From NCBI RefSeq assembly GCF_004352825.1, contig NZ_SJRW01000001.1, positions 1,364,001-1,428,000 on the forward strand: DNA of 64,000 nt, given 5' to 3'. Origin of the DNA: Luteimonas arsenica (GTDB lineage Bacteria > Pseudomonadota > Gammaproteobacteria > Xanthomonadales > Xanthomonadaceae). The translations under genes were made by a program, and so were the position numbers. Under the pieces are notes generated by a model, which saw nothing but the letters and a program-made list of their open reading frames with translations, was not told where the DNA came from and did not search any database. Numbering within the stretch: position 1 is the stretch's first letter; each line of letters begins with the position of its first letter. Shown in pieces: positions 7,659-17,773 of this stretch.

Positions 7659-10031
7659 TCAGTTGCGCAGCGGCTTGCCGGTCTTGAGCATGTGCGCGAT
7701 GCGGGCCTGGGTCTTCTCCTGCTGCGCAAGCTCCACGAAATGCTGACGCTCCAGGCGCAGCAGCCAGTCCTCGTCGACCACCGAGTTGCGGTCCACTTCG
7801 CCGCCGCTGACCACGGTGGCGATGCGGGTGGCGATCTCGTAGTCGTATTCGCTGATGAAGCGGCCCTCGAGCATGTTCTCCAGCAGCATGCGGAAGGTGG
7901 CGATGCCGACGTCGCCGGCCACGCGCACGCGGCGCGCGGGCAGGGGCGGGCGGTAGCCGGTCTCGGCCAGGCCGCGGGCCTCCGCCTTCGCGATGTGCAG
8001 CAGCTCGTGGGCGTGGAAGGCGACCTTGTCCTGCCCGCGAAGCAGGCCGAGTTCCTTCGCTTCGACGGCCGAGGTCGAGACCTTGGCCATCGCCACGGAT
8101 TCGAACCAGCCCTTTAGTTCGGCGAACACGTCGCCGTTCGCGCCGGCCGCCTCCGAGGCGCGCACGGCGAACTCCTTCAGGCCGCCGCCGGCCGGCAGCA
8201 GGCCGACGCCGGCTTCGACCAGGCCAATGTAGCTCTCGAGGTGCGCGACCGTGCGCGCGGAATGCATCTGGAACTCGCAGCCGCCGCCCAGCGCCAGGCC
8301 ACGCACCGCGGCCACCACCGGCACCAGCGAGTACTTGATGCGCTGGCTGGTGGCCTGGAAGTTGGCGACCATCGCCTCGAAGGCGTCGACCTTGCCCGCC
8401 TGCAGCAGGCCGAGCGCGCCGGCGAGGTCGGCACCTGCGGAGAAGGGCTCCTTCGGTTGCCAGATCACCAGGCCGGCGAAGTCGCGCTCCGCGCGCGCCA
8501 CCGCATCCTGCAGGCCGTCGAGCACCTGGTCGGAGACGGTGTGCATCTTGGTCTTGAACGAGGCCACGGCGATGTCGTCGCCGTCGCTCCACATCCGGAT
8601 GCCGTCGTTCTCGAAGACGGTCTCGCCCTTGGGGAAGGACTCGCCCAGCAGCGGATCGGGGAAGCGCTGGCGCTTGTAGACCGCCAGCGACGAGCGCGGC
8701 AGCCGGGTGTTCTTGCCCGGGCTGTAGCTGCCCTCGGCCGAATGCACGCCGTCGCGGCCGTCGAACACCCAGTCCGGCAACGGTGCGTCGCTCATGGCCT
8801 TGCCGGCCACGATGTCGTCGGCGATCCACTGCGCCACCTGCTTCCAGCCCGCGGCCTGCCAGGTCTCGAACGGGCCGAGCGACCAGCCGTAGCCCCAGCG
8901 GATGGCCAGGTCGACGTCGCGCGCGGTCTCGGCGATGTCGGCCAGGTGGTAGGCGGAGTAGTGGAACAGGTCGCGGAACACGCCCCACAGGAACTTCGCC
9001 TGCGGGTGTTCGCTGGCGCGCAGGGCGGCGAACTTCGCCACCGGATCCTTCGTCTTCAGGATCTCGACCACCTCGTCGGCGGCCTTGCGGTCGGCCGGGC
9101 GGTAGTCCTGTTTCTCCAGGTCCAGGACCAGGATGTCCTTGCCGACCTTGCGGAAGATGCCGGCGCCGGCCTTCTGGCCCAGCGCGCCCTTCTCGACCAG
9201 TGCGGACAGCCACTTCGGCGACTTGAAGTACTTGTGCCAGGGGTCGTCGGGCAGGGTGTCGGCCATGGTCTTGATGACATGCCCCATGGTGTCCAGGCCG
9301 ACCACGTCGGAGGTGCGGTAGGTCGCCGACTTCGGGCGTCCGACCAGCGGGCCGGTCAGGGCATCGACCTCGTCGAAGCCCAGGCCGCTCTCCTGGGTGT
9401 GGTGGATCGTCGACAGGATCGAGAACACGCCGATGCGGTTGCCGATGAAATTCGGGGTGTCGCGGGCGTAGACCACGCCCTTGCCGAGCGTCGTGGTCAG
9501 GAAGGTTTCCAGGCCCTGCAGCACGGCTTTGTCGGTGGTCCGCGCCGGGATCAGCTCGGCCAGGTGCATGTAGCGCGGCGGGTTGAAGAAGTGCACGCCG
9601 CAGAAGCGCGGGCGCAGCTTCTCCGGCAGGGCATCGGCCAGCTTGTTGATGCCCAGGCCCGAGGTGTTGCTGGCCAGCACGGCGTGGTCGGCCACGAAGG
9701 GCGCGATCTTTTCGTACAGGTCCTGCTTCCAGTCCATGCGCTCGGCGATGGCCTCGATGATGAGGTCGCAGTCCTTGAGGCGCTGCAGGCCGAGCTCGTA
9801 GTTGGCCGGGGTGATGGCGGCGGCCAGCGACTTCGAGGCCAGCGGGGCGGGGCTGAGCTTGCCGAGGTTGGCCATGGCGCGGGTGACGATGCCGTTGGGG
9901 TCACCCTCCTTGGCCGGCAGGTCGAACAGCACGGTGTCGACGCCGGCGTTGGTGAGGTGGGCGGCGATCTGGGCGCCCATCACGCCTGCGCCGAGTACCG
10001 CGGCGCGACGCACAAGCAGTTTCTCAGACAT
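7659..10031 (-). CDS. fadB: 3-hydroxyacyl-CoA dehydrogenase / enoyl-CoA hydratase (FadB/FadN-type)
   Basis: 790 residues from MSEKLLVRRAAVLGAGVMG. The 3-hydroxyacyl-CoA dehydrogenase half comes first (Rossmann loop GAGVMGAQIA; HFFNPPRYMHL; C-terminal HAD helices), and the crotonase fold follows after about residue 480 (FSAGADLAG; the oxyanion segment GLALGGGCEFQMH). The dehydrogenase-first order matches FadN/YusL-type enzymes rather than E. coli FadB, where the hydratase comes first. It carries out hydration and NAD-dependent oxidation in beta-oxidation, and its thiolase partner is the next gene. Start ATG 10031 follows the regulator gene by 29 bases. Confidence 0.9.
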   Translation of the reverse strand: MSEKLLVRRAAVLGAGVMGAQIAAHLTNAGVDTVLFDLPAKEGDPNGIVTRAMANLGKLSPAPLASKSLAAAITPANYELGLQRLKDCDLIIEAIAERMDWKQDLYEKIAPFVADHAVLASNTSGLGINKLADALPEKLRPRFCGVHFFNPPRYMHLAELIPARTTDKAVLQGLETFLTTTLGKGVVYARDTPNFIGNRIGVFSILSTIHHTQESGLGFDEVDALTGPLVGRPKSATYRTSDVVGLDTMGHVIKTMADTLPDDPWHKYFKSPKWLSALVEKGALGQKAGAGIFRKVGKDILVLDLEKQDYRPADRKAADEVVEILKTKDPVAKFAALRASEHPQAKFLWGVFRDLFHYSAYHLADIAETARDVDLAIRWGYGWSLGPFETWQAAGWKQVAQWIADDIVAGKAMSDAPLPDWVFDGRDGVHSAEGSYSPGKNTRLPRSSLAVYKRQRFPDPLLGESFPKGETVFENDGIRMWSDGDDIAVASFKTKMHTVSDQVLDGLQDAVARAERDFAGLVIWQPKEPFSAGADLAGALGLLQAGKVDAFEAMVANFQATSQRIKYSLVPVVAAVRGLALGGGCEFQMHSARTVAHLESYIGLVEAGVGLLPAGGGLKEFAVRASEAAGANGDVFAELKGWFESVAMAKVSTSAVEAKELGLLRGQDKVAFHAHELLHIAKAEARGLAETGYRPPLPARRVRVAGDVGIATFRMLLENMLEGRFISEYDYEIATRIATVVSGGEVDRNSVVDEDWLLRLERQHFVELAQQEKTQARIAHMLKTGKPLRN

Positions 10032-10060
10032 GTCGTGCAACTCCTTGATTGGAAGGTTAT

Positions 10061-10678
10061 TCAGCTCTGAATGCCGGCGGCCGCGAAGCGGATCAGCTCT
10101 TCCGCGGCGCGCTTGCGGTGGGCGACCTCGCTGACACCGGCGGGGCGCTTGATCAGCCCGAAGTCGGACATGGCGTAGGTCAGGGCCCCGGACAGGAAAT
10201 CCAGGCGCCAGTACAGCTGCTCCTTGTCGAGCTGCGGCGCGCACTCGGCCATCGCGCGGGCGAAGTCGCGGAGCACGTGGCCGTACTGCTCGGACAGGAA
10301 CTTGCGCAGGCCGTCGTTCTTCTCGGCATAGGCCCGGGCGATGACCCGGATGAAGGCGACGCCGCCCTGGCGGTCGCGGGCGAGGGCCAGGGCGGGCTCC
10401 ACGAAGGCGGCCAGGACAGGCTCGAGTTCGCCCGGGTGCTCGCTGCGGGCCTGTTCCAGCTGGGCCAGGCGCTGCCGGCTCATGTCGTCCATGCGCCGCC
10501 GGAAAACCTCGTTGATGAGGTTCTCCTTGCTGCCGAAGTGGTAGTTGACCGCGGCGATGTTGACGTCTGCCCGGCTGGTGACCTGGCGCAGGGACGTGCC
10601 GCCGAAGCCGTGCTGGGCGAACAGCTCCTCGGCGGCGCCGAGGATCCGGTCCTTGGTCGAAAACTGGGTGCTTGCCAT
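10061..10678 (-). CDS. TetR-family fatty-acid regulator, PsrA-like
   Basis: 205 residues. The N-terminal helix-turn-helix (KDRILGAAEELFAQHGFGG, SLRQVTS, VNIAAVNYHFGSKENLI) closely follows Pseudomonas PsrA as I recall it. ATG 10678 is preferred to an in-frame TTG at 10705 that would start inside the operator. PsrA-type proteins repress fatty-acid oxidation genes and release DNA on binding long-chain acyl ligands. The gene heads an operon with fadB and fadA, and its promoter region contains CAAAC-N4-GTTTG, the PsrA consensus, implying autoregulation and control of the whole operon. Confidence 0.85.
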   Translation of the reverse strand: MASTQFSTKDRILGAAEELFAQHGFGGTSLRQVTSRADVNIAAVNYHFGSKENLINEVFRRRMDDMSRQRLAQLEQARSEHPGELEPVLAAFVEPALALARDRQGGVAFIRVIARAYAEKNDGLRKFLSEQYGHVLRDFARAMAECAPQLDKEQLYWRLDFLSGALTYAMSDFGLIKRPAGVSEVAHRKRAAEELIRFAAAGIQS

Positions 10679-10702
10679 GGCGCTGGGACGGCCTGCCTGA
10701 AT

Positions 10703-10716
10703 CAAACGCTTGTTTG
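10703..10716. promoter_or_regulatory. PsrA-type operator CAAAC-N4-GTTTG
   Basis: CAAACGCTTGTTTG is a perfect 5+4+5 inverted repeat, identical in form to the Pseudomonas PsrA box (G/C)AAAC-N2-4-GTTT(G/C). It lies just downstream of the -10 box of the TetR gene, well placed for repression. Confidence 0.75.
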
Positions 10717-10717
10717 G

Positions 10718-10747
10718 ATACTAGGGGGCCCCGGGTCGGCGGGTCAA
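10718..10747 (-). promoter_or_regulatory. Promoter of the psrA-like/fadB/fadA operon
   Basis: On the minus strand, TTGACC (10747-10742) and TAGTAT (10723-10718) with an 18-base spacer. The predicted start point falls inside the CAAAC/GTTTG operator. Confidence 0.55.
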
Positions 10748-10794
10748 CCGGAGAAAGTTCGTCCAGCCGCGTGCAGGGCGCGTGTCCGATCCGT

Positions 10795-10800
10795 TAGAAT
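10795..10800 (+). promoter_or_regulatory. -10 box of ndk
   Basis: TAGAAT, with no convincing -35. It places the transcript start near 10807, directly before the leader hairpins. Confidence 0.4.
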
Positions 10801-10806
10801 TACTCC

Positions 10807-10845
10807 AGCCTTGTCGGCTAAACCCGCGCCCCGGCGTGGGTTTTT
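10807..10845 (+). promoter_or_regulatory. ndk leader with terminator-like hairpin (possible attenuator)
   Basis: A short AGCC-ttgtc-GGCT stem (10807-10819) is followed by AACCCGCGC / GCGTGGGTT (10821-10842) running straight into TTTTT. This looks like an intrinsic terminator placed in the 5' leader, about 60 bases before the ndk ATG, with no upstream plus-strand gene to terminate. Confidence 0.45.
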
Positions 10846-10904
10846 CCATGTTACCGTGGGTGCCTGCCCTGGAAGGCCGGCCCCTTTACCCGGAGAACCT
10901 CCCC

Positions 10905-11330
10905 ATGGCGCTTGAGCGCACCCTGTCCATCATCAAGCCCGATGCCGTCGCCAAGAACGTCATCGGCGAAATCTACTCCCGCTTCGAGAAGGCCGGCCTG
11001 AAGGTCGCCGCCGCGAAGATGAAGCAACTGTCGCGCGCCGAGGCCGAAGGCTTCTACGCCGTGCACCGCGAGCGTCCGTTCTTCAATGCGCTGGTCGAGT
11101 TCATGATCAGCGGCCCGGTGATGATCCAGGTCCTCGAAGGCGAGGGCGCGGTGCTGAAGAACCGCGAGCTGATGGGCGCCACCAACCCGAAGGAAGCCGA
11201 CGCCGGCACCATCCGCGCCGACTTCGCCGACTCGATCGACGCCAACGCCGTGCACGGTTCCGACGCCGCCGAAACCGCCGCCGTCGAGATCGCGTACTTC
11301 TTCCCGTCGACGGACGTCTACGCCCGTTGA
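10905..11330 (+). CDS. ndk: Nucleoside diphosphate kinase
   Basis: 141 residues, the usual length. It moves the gamma-phosphate of ATP to NDPs by a phosphohistidine intermediate. Seen: the N-terminal [15 protein letters not shown], the [11 protein letters not shown] block and the active-site histidine in [12 protein letters not shown] 10905 has GGAGAA upstream. An in-frame extension upstream would run through the leader hairpin, so it is rejected. It is a monocistronic gene, divergent from psrA and followed by a palindromic repeat. Confidence 0.97.
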   Translation: MALERTLSIIKPDAVAKNVIGEIYSRFEKAGLKVAAAKMKQLSRAEAEGFYAVHRERPFFNALVEFMISGPVMIQVLEGEGAVLKNRELMGATNPKEADAGTIRADFADSIDANAVHGSDAAETAAVEIAYFFPSTDVYAR

Positions 11331-11340
11331 TTCTTTTTTT

Positions 11341-11470
11341 GCCACGGATTACGCGGATAAACGCGGATGAACACGGATAAAGCCAAAAGCAGGATCGGTG
11401 GAGAAGCTTTCTCCTTTCCCTGCTTTTGCTCTATCCGCGTGAATCCGCGTGATCCGCGTTCATCCGTGGC
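11341..11470. repeat. CCACGGAT-type palindromic repeat, copy 1
   Basis: Left arm 11341-11393 begins GCCACGGATTACGCGGAT and contains four GGAT units about 10-12 bases apart. The right arm 11419-11470 is its imperfect reverse complement and ends CATCCGTGGC. The arm ends AAAAGCAGG and CCTGCTTTT pair exactly, leaving a loop of 25 bases. It fills the gap between ndk and rlmN and could fold into a long hairpin that ends ndk transcription. The same family recurs at 27,161-27,391. Confidence 0.85.
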
Positions 11471-11496
11471 AAGTCTTTTGCTCTTCCCATAGTCCC

Positions 11497-12634
<1,138 letters not shown>

Positions 12635-12648
<14 letters not shown>

Positions 12649-13468
12649 GTATCTGCTGGCCACCCTGCTGCTGGCGGCCGCCGTGCTCGCCACCGGCTGC
12701 TCGCGACTGACCTTCATCAAGCCCAGCGCCGCGCGGGGCAGCTCCGAGCAGGTGGCGCCCACTTACGACGTCAGCGGCAAGGGCAAGGGACGCCGGAACA
12801 ACGACGCCGGAAGCGTGCGTGTGCACCTGCTGCGGGGCGAACAGGCGCTGCAGGCAGGCCGGCCCGCCGAGGCCGAGGCCGAGGCGCGCAAGGCACTGCG
12901 TATCGACGACCGGAATGAACTCGTCCATACCCTGATGGCGCTCTCGCTGGAACGACAGGGGAAGGCGGCCGACGCCGGGCGCCACTACGCCCTTGCCACC
13001 GAAGTGGCGCCCGGTTCGGGCGCTGCCGCCAACAATTACGGCGCCTGGCTCTGCCTCAACGGTCGAGCGCCCGAGTCACTGGCCTGGTTCGATCGCGCGC
13101 TGGCCGACCGTGGCTATCCGACTCCGGCGTCCGCCCTGGCCAACGCCGGCGCCTGCGCCGTCCAGGGCGGCCAGCCCGGGCGCGCCGAGCGTGACCTGCG
13201 TAACGCATTGGGGCTCGACCCGGTCAATGCCGTTGCGCTGGAGGCGCTGGCGCGGCATCTTCACGACCAAGGGGAGTACTTCGAGGCACGGGCGTTCTCG
13301 CAGCGGCGCCTCGACGCGGCACCGGCAACGCCCGCCGCGCTACTACTCGCGTCACAGATCGAGGAAAAGCTCGGCGACAAGGCCGCCGCCGCTCGTTATG
13401 TTCAACGCTTGCGGACGGAATTTCCGCATGCGCAAACCGCGCTGCCCGGGGACAGCAGTTCACGATGA
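12635..13468 (+). CDS. pilF: Type IV pilus biogenesis/stability lipoprotein PilF (PilW)
   Basis: 277 residues with a lipoprotein signal peptide ending in the lipobox LATGC (Cys about residue 22), then TPR repeats (for example [20 protein letters not shown]). PilF is the outer-membrane pilotin that lets the PilQ secretin multimerise, needed for type IV pili and twitching. The start codon lies within the last codons of rlmN and the stop overlaps the rodZ start, so translation is coupled on both sides. Confidence 0.9.
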
Positions 13469-14292
13469 TGCCGCCAGACCACAACACGACCGACCCGAAC
13501 CAGGGCTGCGGCCAGCGGCTCCGCGCCGCCCGCGAAGCCGCGGGGCTCTCCGTCCAGGATGTCGCCACCAGGCTGAAGATGCCGGTACGGGTGGTCGAGT
13601 CGCTTGAAGCCGAGGACTGGAGCCGCCTGGGCGCCCCGGTCTTCATCCGCGGCCAGTTGCGGAGTTACGGGCGCCTGCTCGGCCTGGTCACGGACGTGGT
13701 GCATGCCTCGTCAGGCGTCGGCCCGATCCAGCCGGTCGAGCTCAAGCCCCGCACCTACGTGCCGCGGATGCGCATCGTCGCCGAGCAGTCGGCTCGCCGG
13801 CTGGTCTACGTGGTGATCACCGCGGCCATCGCGCTTCCGGTCTGGCTGGCGACGCGTCCGCACCTTGCGCCCCAGGATGCCGTGTCCGGCTCGCTGGATG
13901 TCCCGGTCAGCGTCGCCGACGGGGCCGACGGCCAGGCGTCCCGCGGCCCGACCCCCCTGATCGCTTCGATGGCCCCGGTCGCGCAGCGGCCAGCGGTGGT
14001 CCCGGTGCCCGCGCCGCAACCCGCCATGCCGGCCCTTGAACTGCGCCTGTCCGGCGACAGCTGGGTGGAGGTCACCGCGCCCGACGGCCGCGTGGTCGAG
14101 CAGAGCCTGTTGAAGGAAGGCACCGTCCGCGGTTACGCCGCGGGCGAAGTCGGCGCCATCGTGCTCGGCAACGCCGGTGCCGTCGAAGTGCGCCATGACG
14201 GCGTGGAGCAGGACATCGCTCCCTACCTGCGGGCGAACGTCGCCCGCTTTACGGTATCCTCTGACGGTTCGCTCGCGCCCGTCGGTCACTGA
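13465..14292 (+). CDS. rodZ: RodZ-like cytoskeletal/cell-shape protein
   Basis: 275 residues. A Cro/C1-type helix-turn-helix comes first (RLRAAREAAGLSVQDVATRL), then FIRGQLRSYGRLLGL, one membrane helix near residue 115 (LVYVVITAAIALPVWLA), a Pro/Ala linker and a C-terminal beta domain of the DUF4115 type (SWVEVTAPDGRVVEQ). RodZ ties MreB filaments to the membrane. Two tandem ATG codons (13465, 13468) could start it; the first overlaps the pilF stop. In many relatives ispG and hisS stand between rodZ and yfgM, but here they are absent. Confidence 0.88.
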   Translation: MMPPDHNTTDPNQGCGQRLRAAREAAGLSVQDVATRLKMPVRVVESLEAEDWSRLGAPVFIRGQLRSYGRLLGLVTDVVHASSGVGPIQPVELKPRTYVPRMRIVAEQSARRLVYVVITAAIALPVWLATRPHLAPQDAVSGSLDVPVSVADGADGQASRGPTPLIASMAPVAQRPAVVPVPAPQPAMPALELRLSGDSWVEVTAPDGRVVEQSLLKEGTVRGYAAGEVGAIVLGNAGAVEVRHDGVEQDIAPYLRANVARFTVSSDGSLAPVGH

Positions 14293-14343
14293 GCCCGGCG
14301 CAGCGGCTGCGGGGCCCCTGGCGGGTCAGCGCAATGAAACCGG

Positions 14344-14361
14344 CGGCCCGCTCGCGGGCCG
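14344..14361 (+). terminator. GC hairpin between rodZ and yfgM
   Basis: CGGCCCG / CGGGCCG around a CTCG loop, followed by TTCCCTTTCC. A modest terminator or attenuator in the 129-base gap. Confidence 0.35.
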
Positions 14362-14421
14362 TTCCCTTTCCGGTGCCCGTCCGCCCGCCGGCGGCACGGC
14401 GCCCAGCATGATCGGAAGAAC

Positions 14422-15066
14422 ATGGCAGTAGACGAGTTGCTCGACGAGCACGAACAGGGCGAGCGCGTACGCGAGTGGATCCGCCAGAACGCCATCGGAG
14501 TCATCGGCGGCATCGCCATCGCCCTGGCCCTGGTCTACGGATGGGGTAAGTGGCAGGACCACCTGGACGGCAAGCGCATGGCCAAGGGTGAGGCGTATGC
14601 AGCCCTCGACGAAGCCATCGCGGCCGGTGATCTCGACAAGGCGCGCGCCCAGGCCGCCGCTGCCGGGCTGAACGAAGGCGTCTACGGGACCCTGATCGCG
14701 CTCGACCTCGCCGCCGCGCAGGTGGGGGCCGGCGAAAGTGAAGCGGCGATCGCCACCCTGTCCGGCATCAAGGACGCCGACCCGGCCCTGGCCCCGGTGG
14801 TCGCCCGCAGGCTGGCGGTGCTGCTGGTCGATGCCGGCAGGACCGACGAGGCGCTGGCAGCGCTCGGGAACGCCGATGACGCCGGCAGCCTGGAGGTGCG
14901 CGGCGACGCCGAACGCGCCGCCGGTCGCCTTGAGCAGGCGCGCGAGGCCTATTCCGCCGCGCTCGCGGCCCTCGACGAGGCTGCCGTTCCCCAGCGCAGC
15001 CTGCTTGAAATCAAGTTGATCGATGCCGGCGGCTCGCCGGACCACGACGAGGCCCAAGCCCAATGA
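14422..15066 (+). CDS. yfgM: YfgM-like ancillary SecYEG translocon subunit (TPR protein)
   Basis: 214 residues: a short cytoplasmic start, one membrane helix (AIGVIGGIAIALALVYGWGKW, split at about residues 24-44) and a periplasmic helical TPR-like domain. YfgM binds PpiD at the Sec translocon and assists periplasmic folding. Its place directly before bamB and der is the conserved E. coli order, which supports the call more than the weakly conserved sequence does. It overlaps bamB by four bases (ATGA). Confidence 0.85.
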   Translation: MAVDELLDEHEQGERVREWIRQNAIGVIGGIAIALALVYGWGKWQDHLDGKRMAKGEAYAALDEAIAAGDLDKARAQAAAAGLNEGVYGTLIALDLAAAQVGAGESEAAIATLSGIKDADPALAPVVARRLAVLLVDAGRTDEALAALGNADDAGSLEVRGDAERAAGRLEQAREAYSAALAALDEAAVPQRSLLEIKLIDAGGSPDHDEAQAQ

Positions 15067-16262
15067 TTCCCGAAATGAACAACTCCCGGAGCGGCGCCCG
15101 CATCGCCGGTCGCGTGGTGGTGGCGATCGCCTGCCTGGCCATGGCCACCGGCTGCAGCACCGTGCGTGGCTGGTTCTCCAAGGAGGACAAGGTCAACACC
15201 GCGCCTGCCGAACTGGTCGACTTCCAGGCTTCGGCCAATCCGACCCGCCTGTGGAAAGCCAGCGTCGGCAAGGGCGAAGGCCGCACCGGCATCCGCCAGG
15301 GGGCCTGGGTCGCCGATGGCGTGGTCTATGCCGCCTCGGTGAAGGGTGGCGTGCGGGCCTTCGACCTGCAGAGCGGCCGCAGCCTCTGGCAGCACGACTC
15401 CGACCTGCGCCTGTCCGGCGGCCCCGGGGCCGGCGACGGCCTGGTGGTGGCGGGCTCGCTGGACGGCGAGGTGGTGGCGCTCGATGCCGCTACCGGCGCG
15501 CAGCGCTGGACCGCCAAGGTGCCCAACGAAGTCATCGCCCGCCCCGCCGTGGGCCAGGGCCTGGTGGTGGTGCGCTCCAACGACGGCCGGGTCACGGCCT
15601 TCGACGCCGCCAGCGGCGAGCGTCGCTGGTACTGGGGCCAGGAACTCCCGTCGCTGACCGTTCGCGGCAATGCACCGGTCACGCTGGCCCCGGGTTACGT
15701 CTTCGTGGGTACCGACGAGGGTTACCTGGTGGCGCTGTCGCTGGGCGACGGCCGCGCGGTCTGGGAGCAGGCGGTCGCGATGCCCGAAGGCCGCACCGAG
15801 CTCGAGCGCATGGGCGACATCGACGGCGCGCCGGTCATCGACGGCGCGGTGGTGATCGCCAGCAGCTACAAGAACCGCACCATGGCCTTCGAAGGCCCGA
15901 GCGGGCGCCCGCTGTGGGCGGCCGAGAGCGGCGGTGCGGGCAGCGTCGGCGTCGCCGACGACCGCGTGGTGGTGAGCGATGCCGCCGGCACCGTCTGGGG
16001 CATCGACAAGTACGTCGGTACCGCCTACTGGCAGCAGCCGGCGCTGGCGCGCCGCAACCTGAGCCCGGCCGTGGTGCAGGGCAGCTACGCCGTGGTCGGC
16101 GACCTCGACGGCTACCTGCACTGGATGCGACTGAGCGACGGCGAGTTCGCCGCGCGCACCCGCGCCGGCCGTTCGGCGATCACGGGCCATCCGGTGGTGG
16201 CCGACGGCATCCTGGTGGTGCAGGACGTCGACGGCGACCTCAGCGCCTGGCGCATCGACTGA
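15063..16262 (+). CDS. bamB: Outer-membrane assembly lipoprotein BamB
   Basis: 399 residues with a lipobox MATGC (Cys about residue 31) and a PQQ-like eight-bladed beta-propeller, shown by repeated units such as GVVYAASVKGGVRAFDLQSG, LVVAGSLDGEVVALDAATG and GYVFVGTDEGYLVALSL. BamB is the scaffold of the BAM complex and binds BamA at the inner face of the outer membrane. The start overlaps the yfgM stop, and a strong hairpin separates it from der. Confidence 0.94.
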   Translation: MIPEMNNSRSGARIAGRVVVAIACLAMATGCSTVRGWFSKEDKVNTAPAELVDFQASANPTRLWKASVGKGEGRTGIRQGAWVADGVVYAASVKGGVRAFDLQSGRSLWQHDSDLRLSGGPGAGDGLVVAGSLDGEVVALDAATGAQRWTAKVPNEVIARPAVGQGLVVVRSNDGRVTAFDAASGERRWYWGQELPSLTVRGNAPVTLAPGYVFVGTDEGYLVALSLGDGRAVWEQAVAMPEGRTELERMGDIDGAPVIDGAVVIASSYKNRTMAFEGPSGRPLWAAESGGAGSVGVADDRVVVSDAAGTVWGIDKYVGTAYWQQPALARRNLSPAVVQGSYAVVGDLDGYLHWMRLSDGEFAARTRAGRSAITGHPVVADGILVVQDVDGDLSAWRID

Positions 16263-16285
16263 ACACCGCGGAATTGGCGGTCCGC

Positions 16286-16320
16286 CGCGGCCCCGGGTAG
16301 TCTCGCTACCCGGGGCCGCG
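16286..16320. terminator. Strong hairpin between bamB and der
   Basis: A perfect 15-bp stem (CGCGGCCCCGGGTAG, 16286-16300) around a TCTCG loop, followed only by CGTTTCCC. Likely attenuates transcription from the rodZ-bamB unit into der. Confidence 0.6.
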
Positions 16321-16357
16321 CGTTTCCCGCGCCCCAACGGACAAGGCACGATCCAGC

Positions 16358-17773
16358 ATGCTTCCCCTCGTCGCACTTGTCGGCCGCCCGAACGTGGGCA
16401 AGTCGACGCTCTTCAACGCGCTCACCCGCACGCGCGACGCGCTGGTGCACGACCAGCCAGGCGTCACCCGCGACCGCCACTACGGCGTCTGCCGCGTGGA
16501 CGAGGGCCGCCCGTTCGCCATCGTCGACACCGGCGGCATCGCCGACGGTGGCGTGCACCTGGTCACCGGCGACCTGGCCGGCGCCACCGCGCGCCAGGCC
16601 CGCGCCGGTGCCGACGAGGCCGACCTGGTGCTGTTCGTGGTCGATGGCCGCGAAGGGCCGTCGGCGGTCGACGACGAGATCCTGGCCTGGCTGCGCAAGT
16701 CGTCGAAGCCGGTCTTCCTGGTGGTGAACAAGACCGACGGTCTCGACAGCCGCGAGGCGCTGGGCGAGTTCGCGCGCTACGGCTTCAAGGACGTGCTGCC
16801 GGTGTCCTCGGCGCACCGCCAGGGCCTGGACGACCTGGTCGATGCCATCCGCGCGCGACTGCCGCAAGAGGGTAGCGCCGAAGTCCTGGACGACGACCCC
16901 GACCGCATCCGCGTCGCCTTCGTCGGCCGGCCCAACGTCGGCAAGTCGACCCTGGTCAACCGCATCCTCGGCGAGGAGCGCATGATCGCCTCCGATGTCG
17001 CGGGCACCACGCGCGATTCCATCTCCGCCGACCTCGAGCGCGACGGCCGCCTGTACCGCCTGGTCGACACCGCCGGCATCCGCCGCAAGTCGCGCGTCGA
17101 CGAGGCGGTGGAAACCTTCTCCATCATCAAGACCCTGGAGTCGATCGAGCAGTGTCAGGTCGCGGTGGTGATGATCGACGCCCGCGAGGGCGTGACCGAC
17201 CAGGACGCCAGCGTGCTCGGCGCGGTGCTCGACGCCGGCCGTGCCCTGGTCATCGCCGTCAACAAGTGGGACGGCCTGGACACTTACCAGCGCGAGCAGG
17301 TCGAGGCGCTGCTGTCGCGCAAGCTGGCCTTCGTGCCCTGGGCCGAGGCGGTGCGCATCAGCGCGCTGCACGGCTCGGGCCTGCGCGAACTGTTCCGCGC
17401 CATCCACCGCGCGCACGGCTCGGCCACGCGCAGCTTCAGCACCGCCGAGGTCACCCGCGCGGTCGAGATCGCGGTCGAATCCAACCCGCCGCCGGTGGTG
17501 CGCGGCCATGCCGCCAAGCTGCGCTTCGCCCACCCGGGCGGCGAGAGCCCGCCGACCATCATCGTCCACGGCACCCGCCTGCGCACGCTCCAGGACAGCT
17601 ACAAGCGCTACCTGGAAAACTTCTTCCGCAAGCGCTTCAAGCTGGTGGGCACGCCGGTGCGCTTCGTCTTCAAGGAAGGCGACAACCCCTACAAGGACAG
17701 GAAGAACGTCCTTACCGAGCGCCAGGTGGCGAAGAAGAAGCGCCTGATCCGGCACGCCAAGCGCGGCAAGTGA
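16358..17773 (+). CDS. der: Ribosome biogenesis GTPase Der (EngA)
   Basis: 471 residues with two tandem GTPase domains and a KH-like C-terminus. Domain 1 has [14 protein letters not shown] and NKTD; domain 2 has [14 protein letters not shown] and NKWD. Der acts in late assembly of the 50S subunit. It starts at ATG 16358, 38 bases after a strong hairpin. The stop overlaps the GTG of mobA (GTGA). Confidence 0.97.
   Translation: MLPLVALVGRPNVGKSTLFNALTRTRDALVHDQPGVTRDRHYGVCRVDEGRPFAIVDTGGIADGGVHLVTGDLAGATARQARAGADEADLVLFVVDGREGPSAVDDEILAWLRKSSKPVFLVVNKTDGLDSREALGEFARYGFKDVLPVSSAHRQGLDDLVDAIRARLPQEGSAEVLDDDPDRIRVAFVGRPNVGKSTLVNRILGEERMIASDVAGTTRDSISADLERDGRLYRLVDTAGIRRKSRVDEAVETFSIIKTLESIEQCQVAVVMIDAREGVTDQDASVLGAVLDAGRALVIAVNKWDGLDTYQREQVEALLSRKLAFVPWAEAVRISALHGSGLRELFRAIHRAHGSATRSFSTAEVTRAVEIAVESNPPPVVRGHAAKLRFAHPGGESPPTIIVHGTRLRTLQDSYKRYLENFFRKRFKLVGTPVRFVFKEGDNPYKDRKNVLTERQVAKKKRLIRHAKRGK

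Noticed and set aside
7632-9213. N-terminal extension of fadA by about 530 codons
   Set aside because: The upstream part overlaps fadB in another frame; thiolase homology begins exactly at ATG 7632.
8241-10070. Open frame of about 610 codons, plus strand
   Set aside because: Antisense to fadB, which has full catalytic motifs; no ribosome site or family match.
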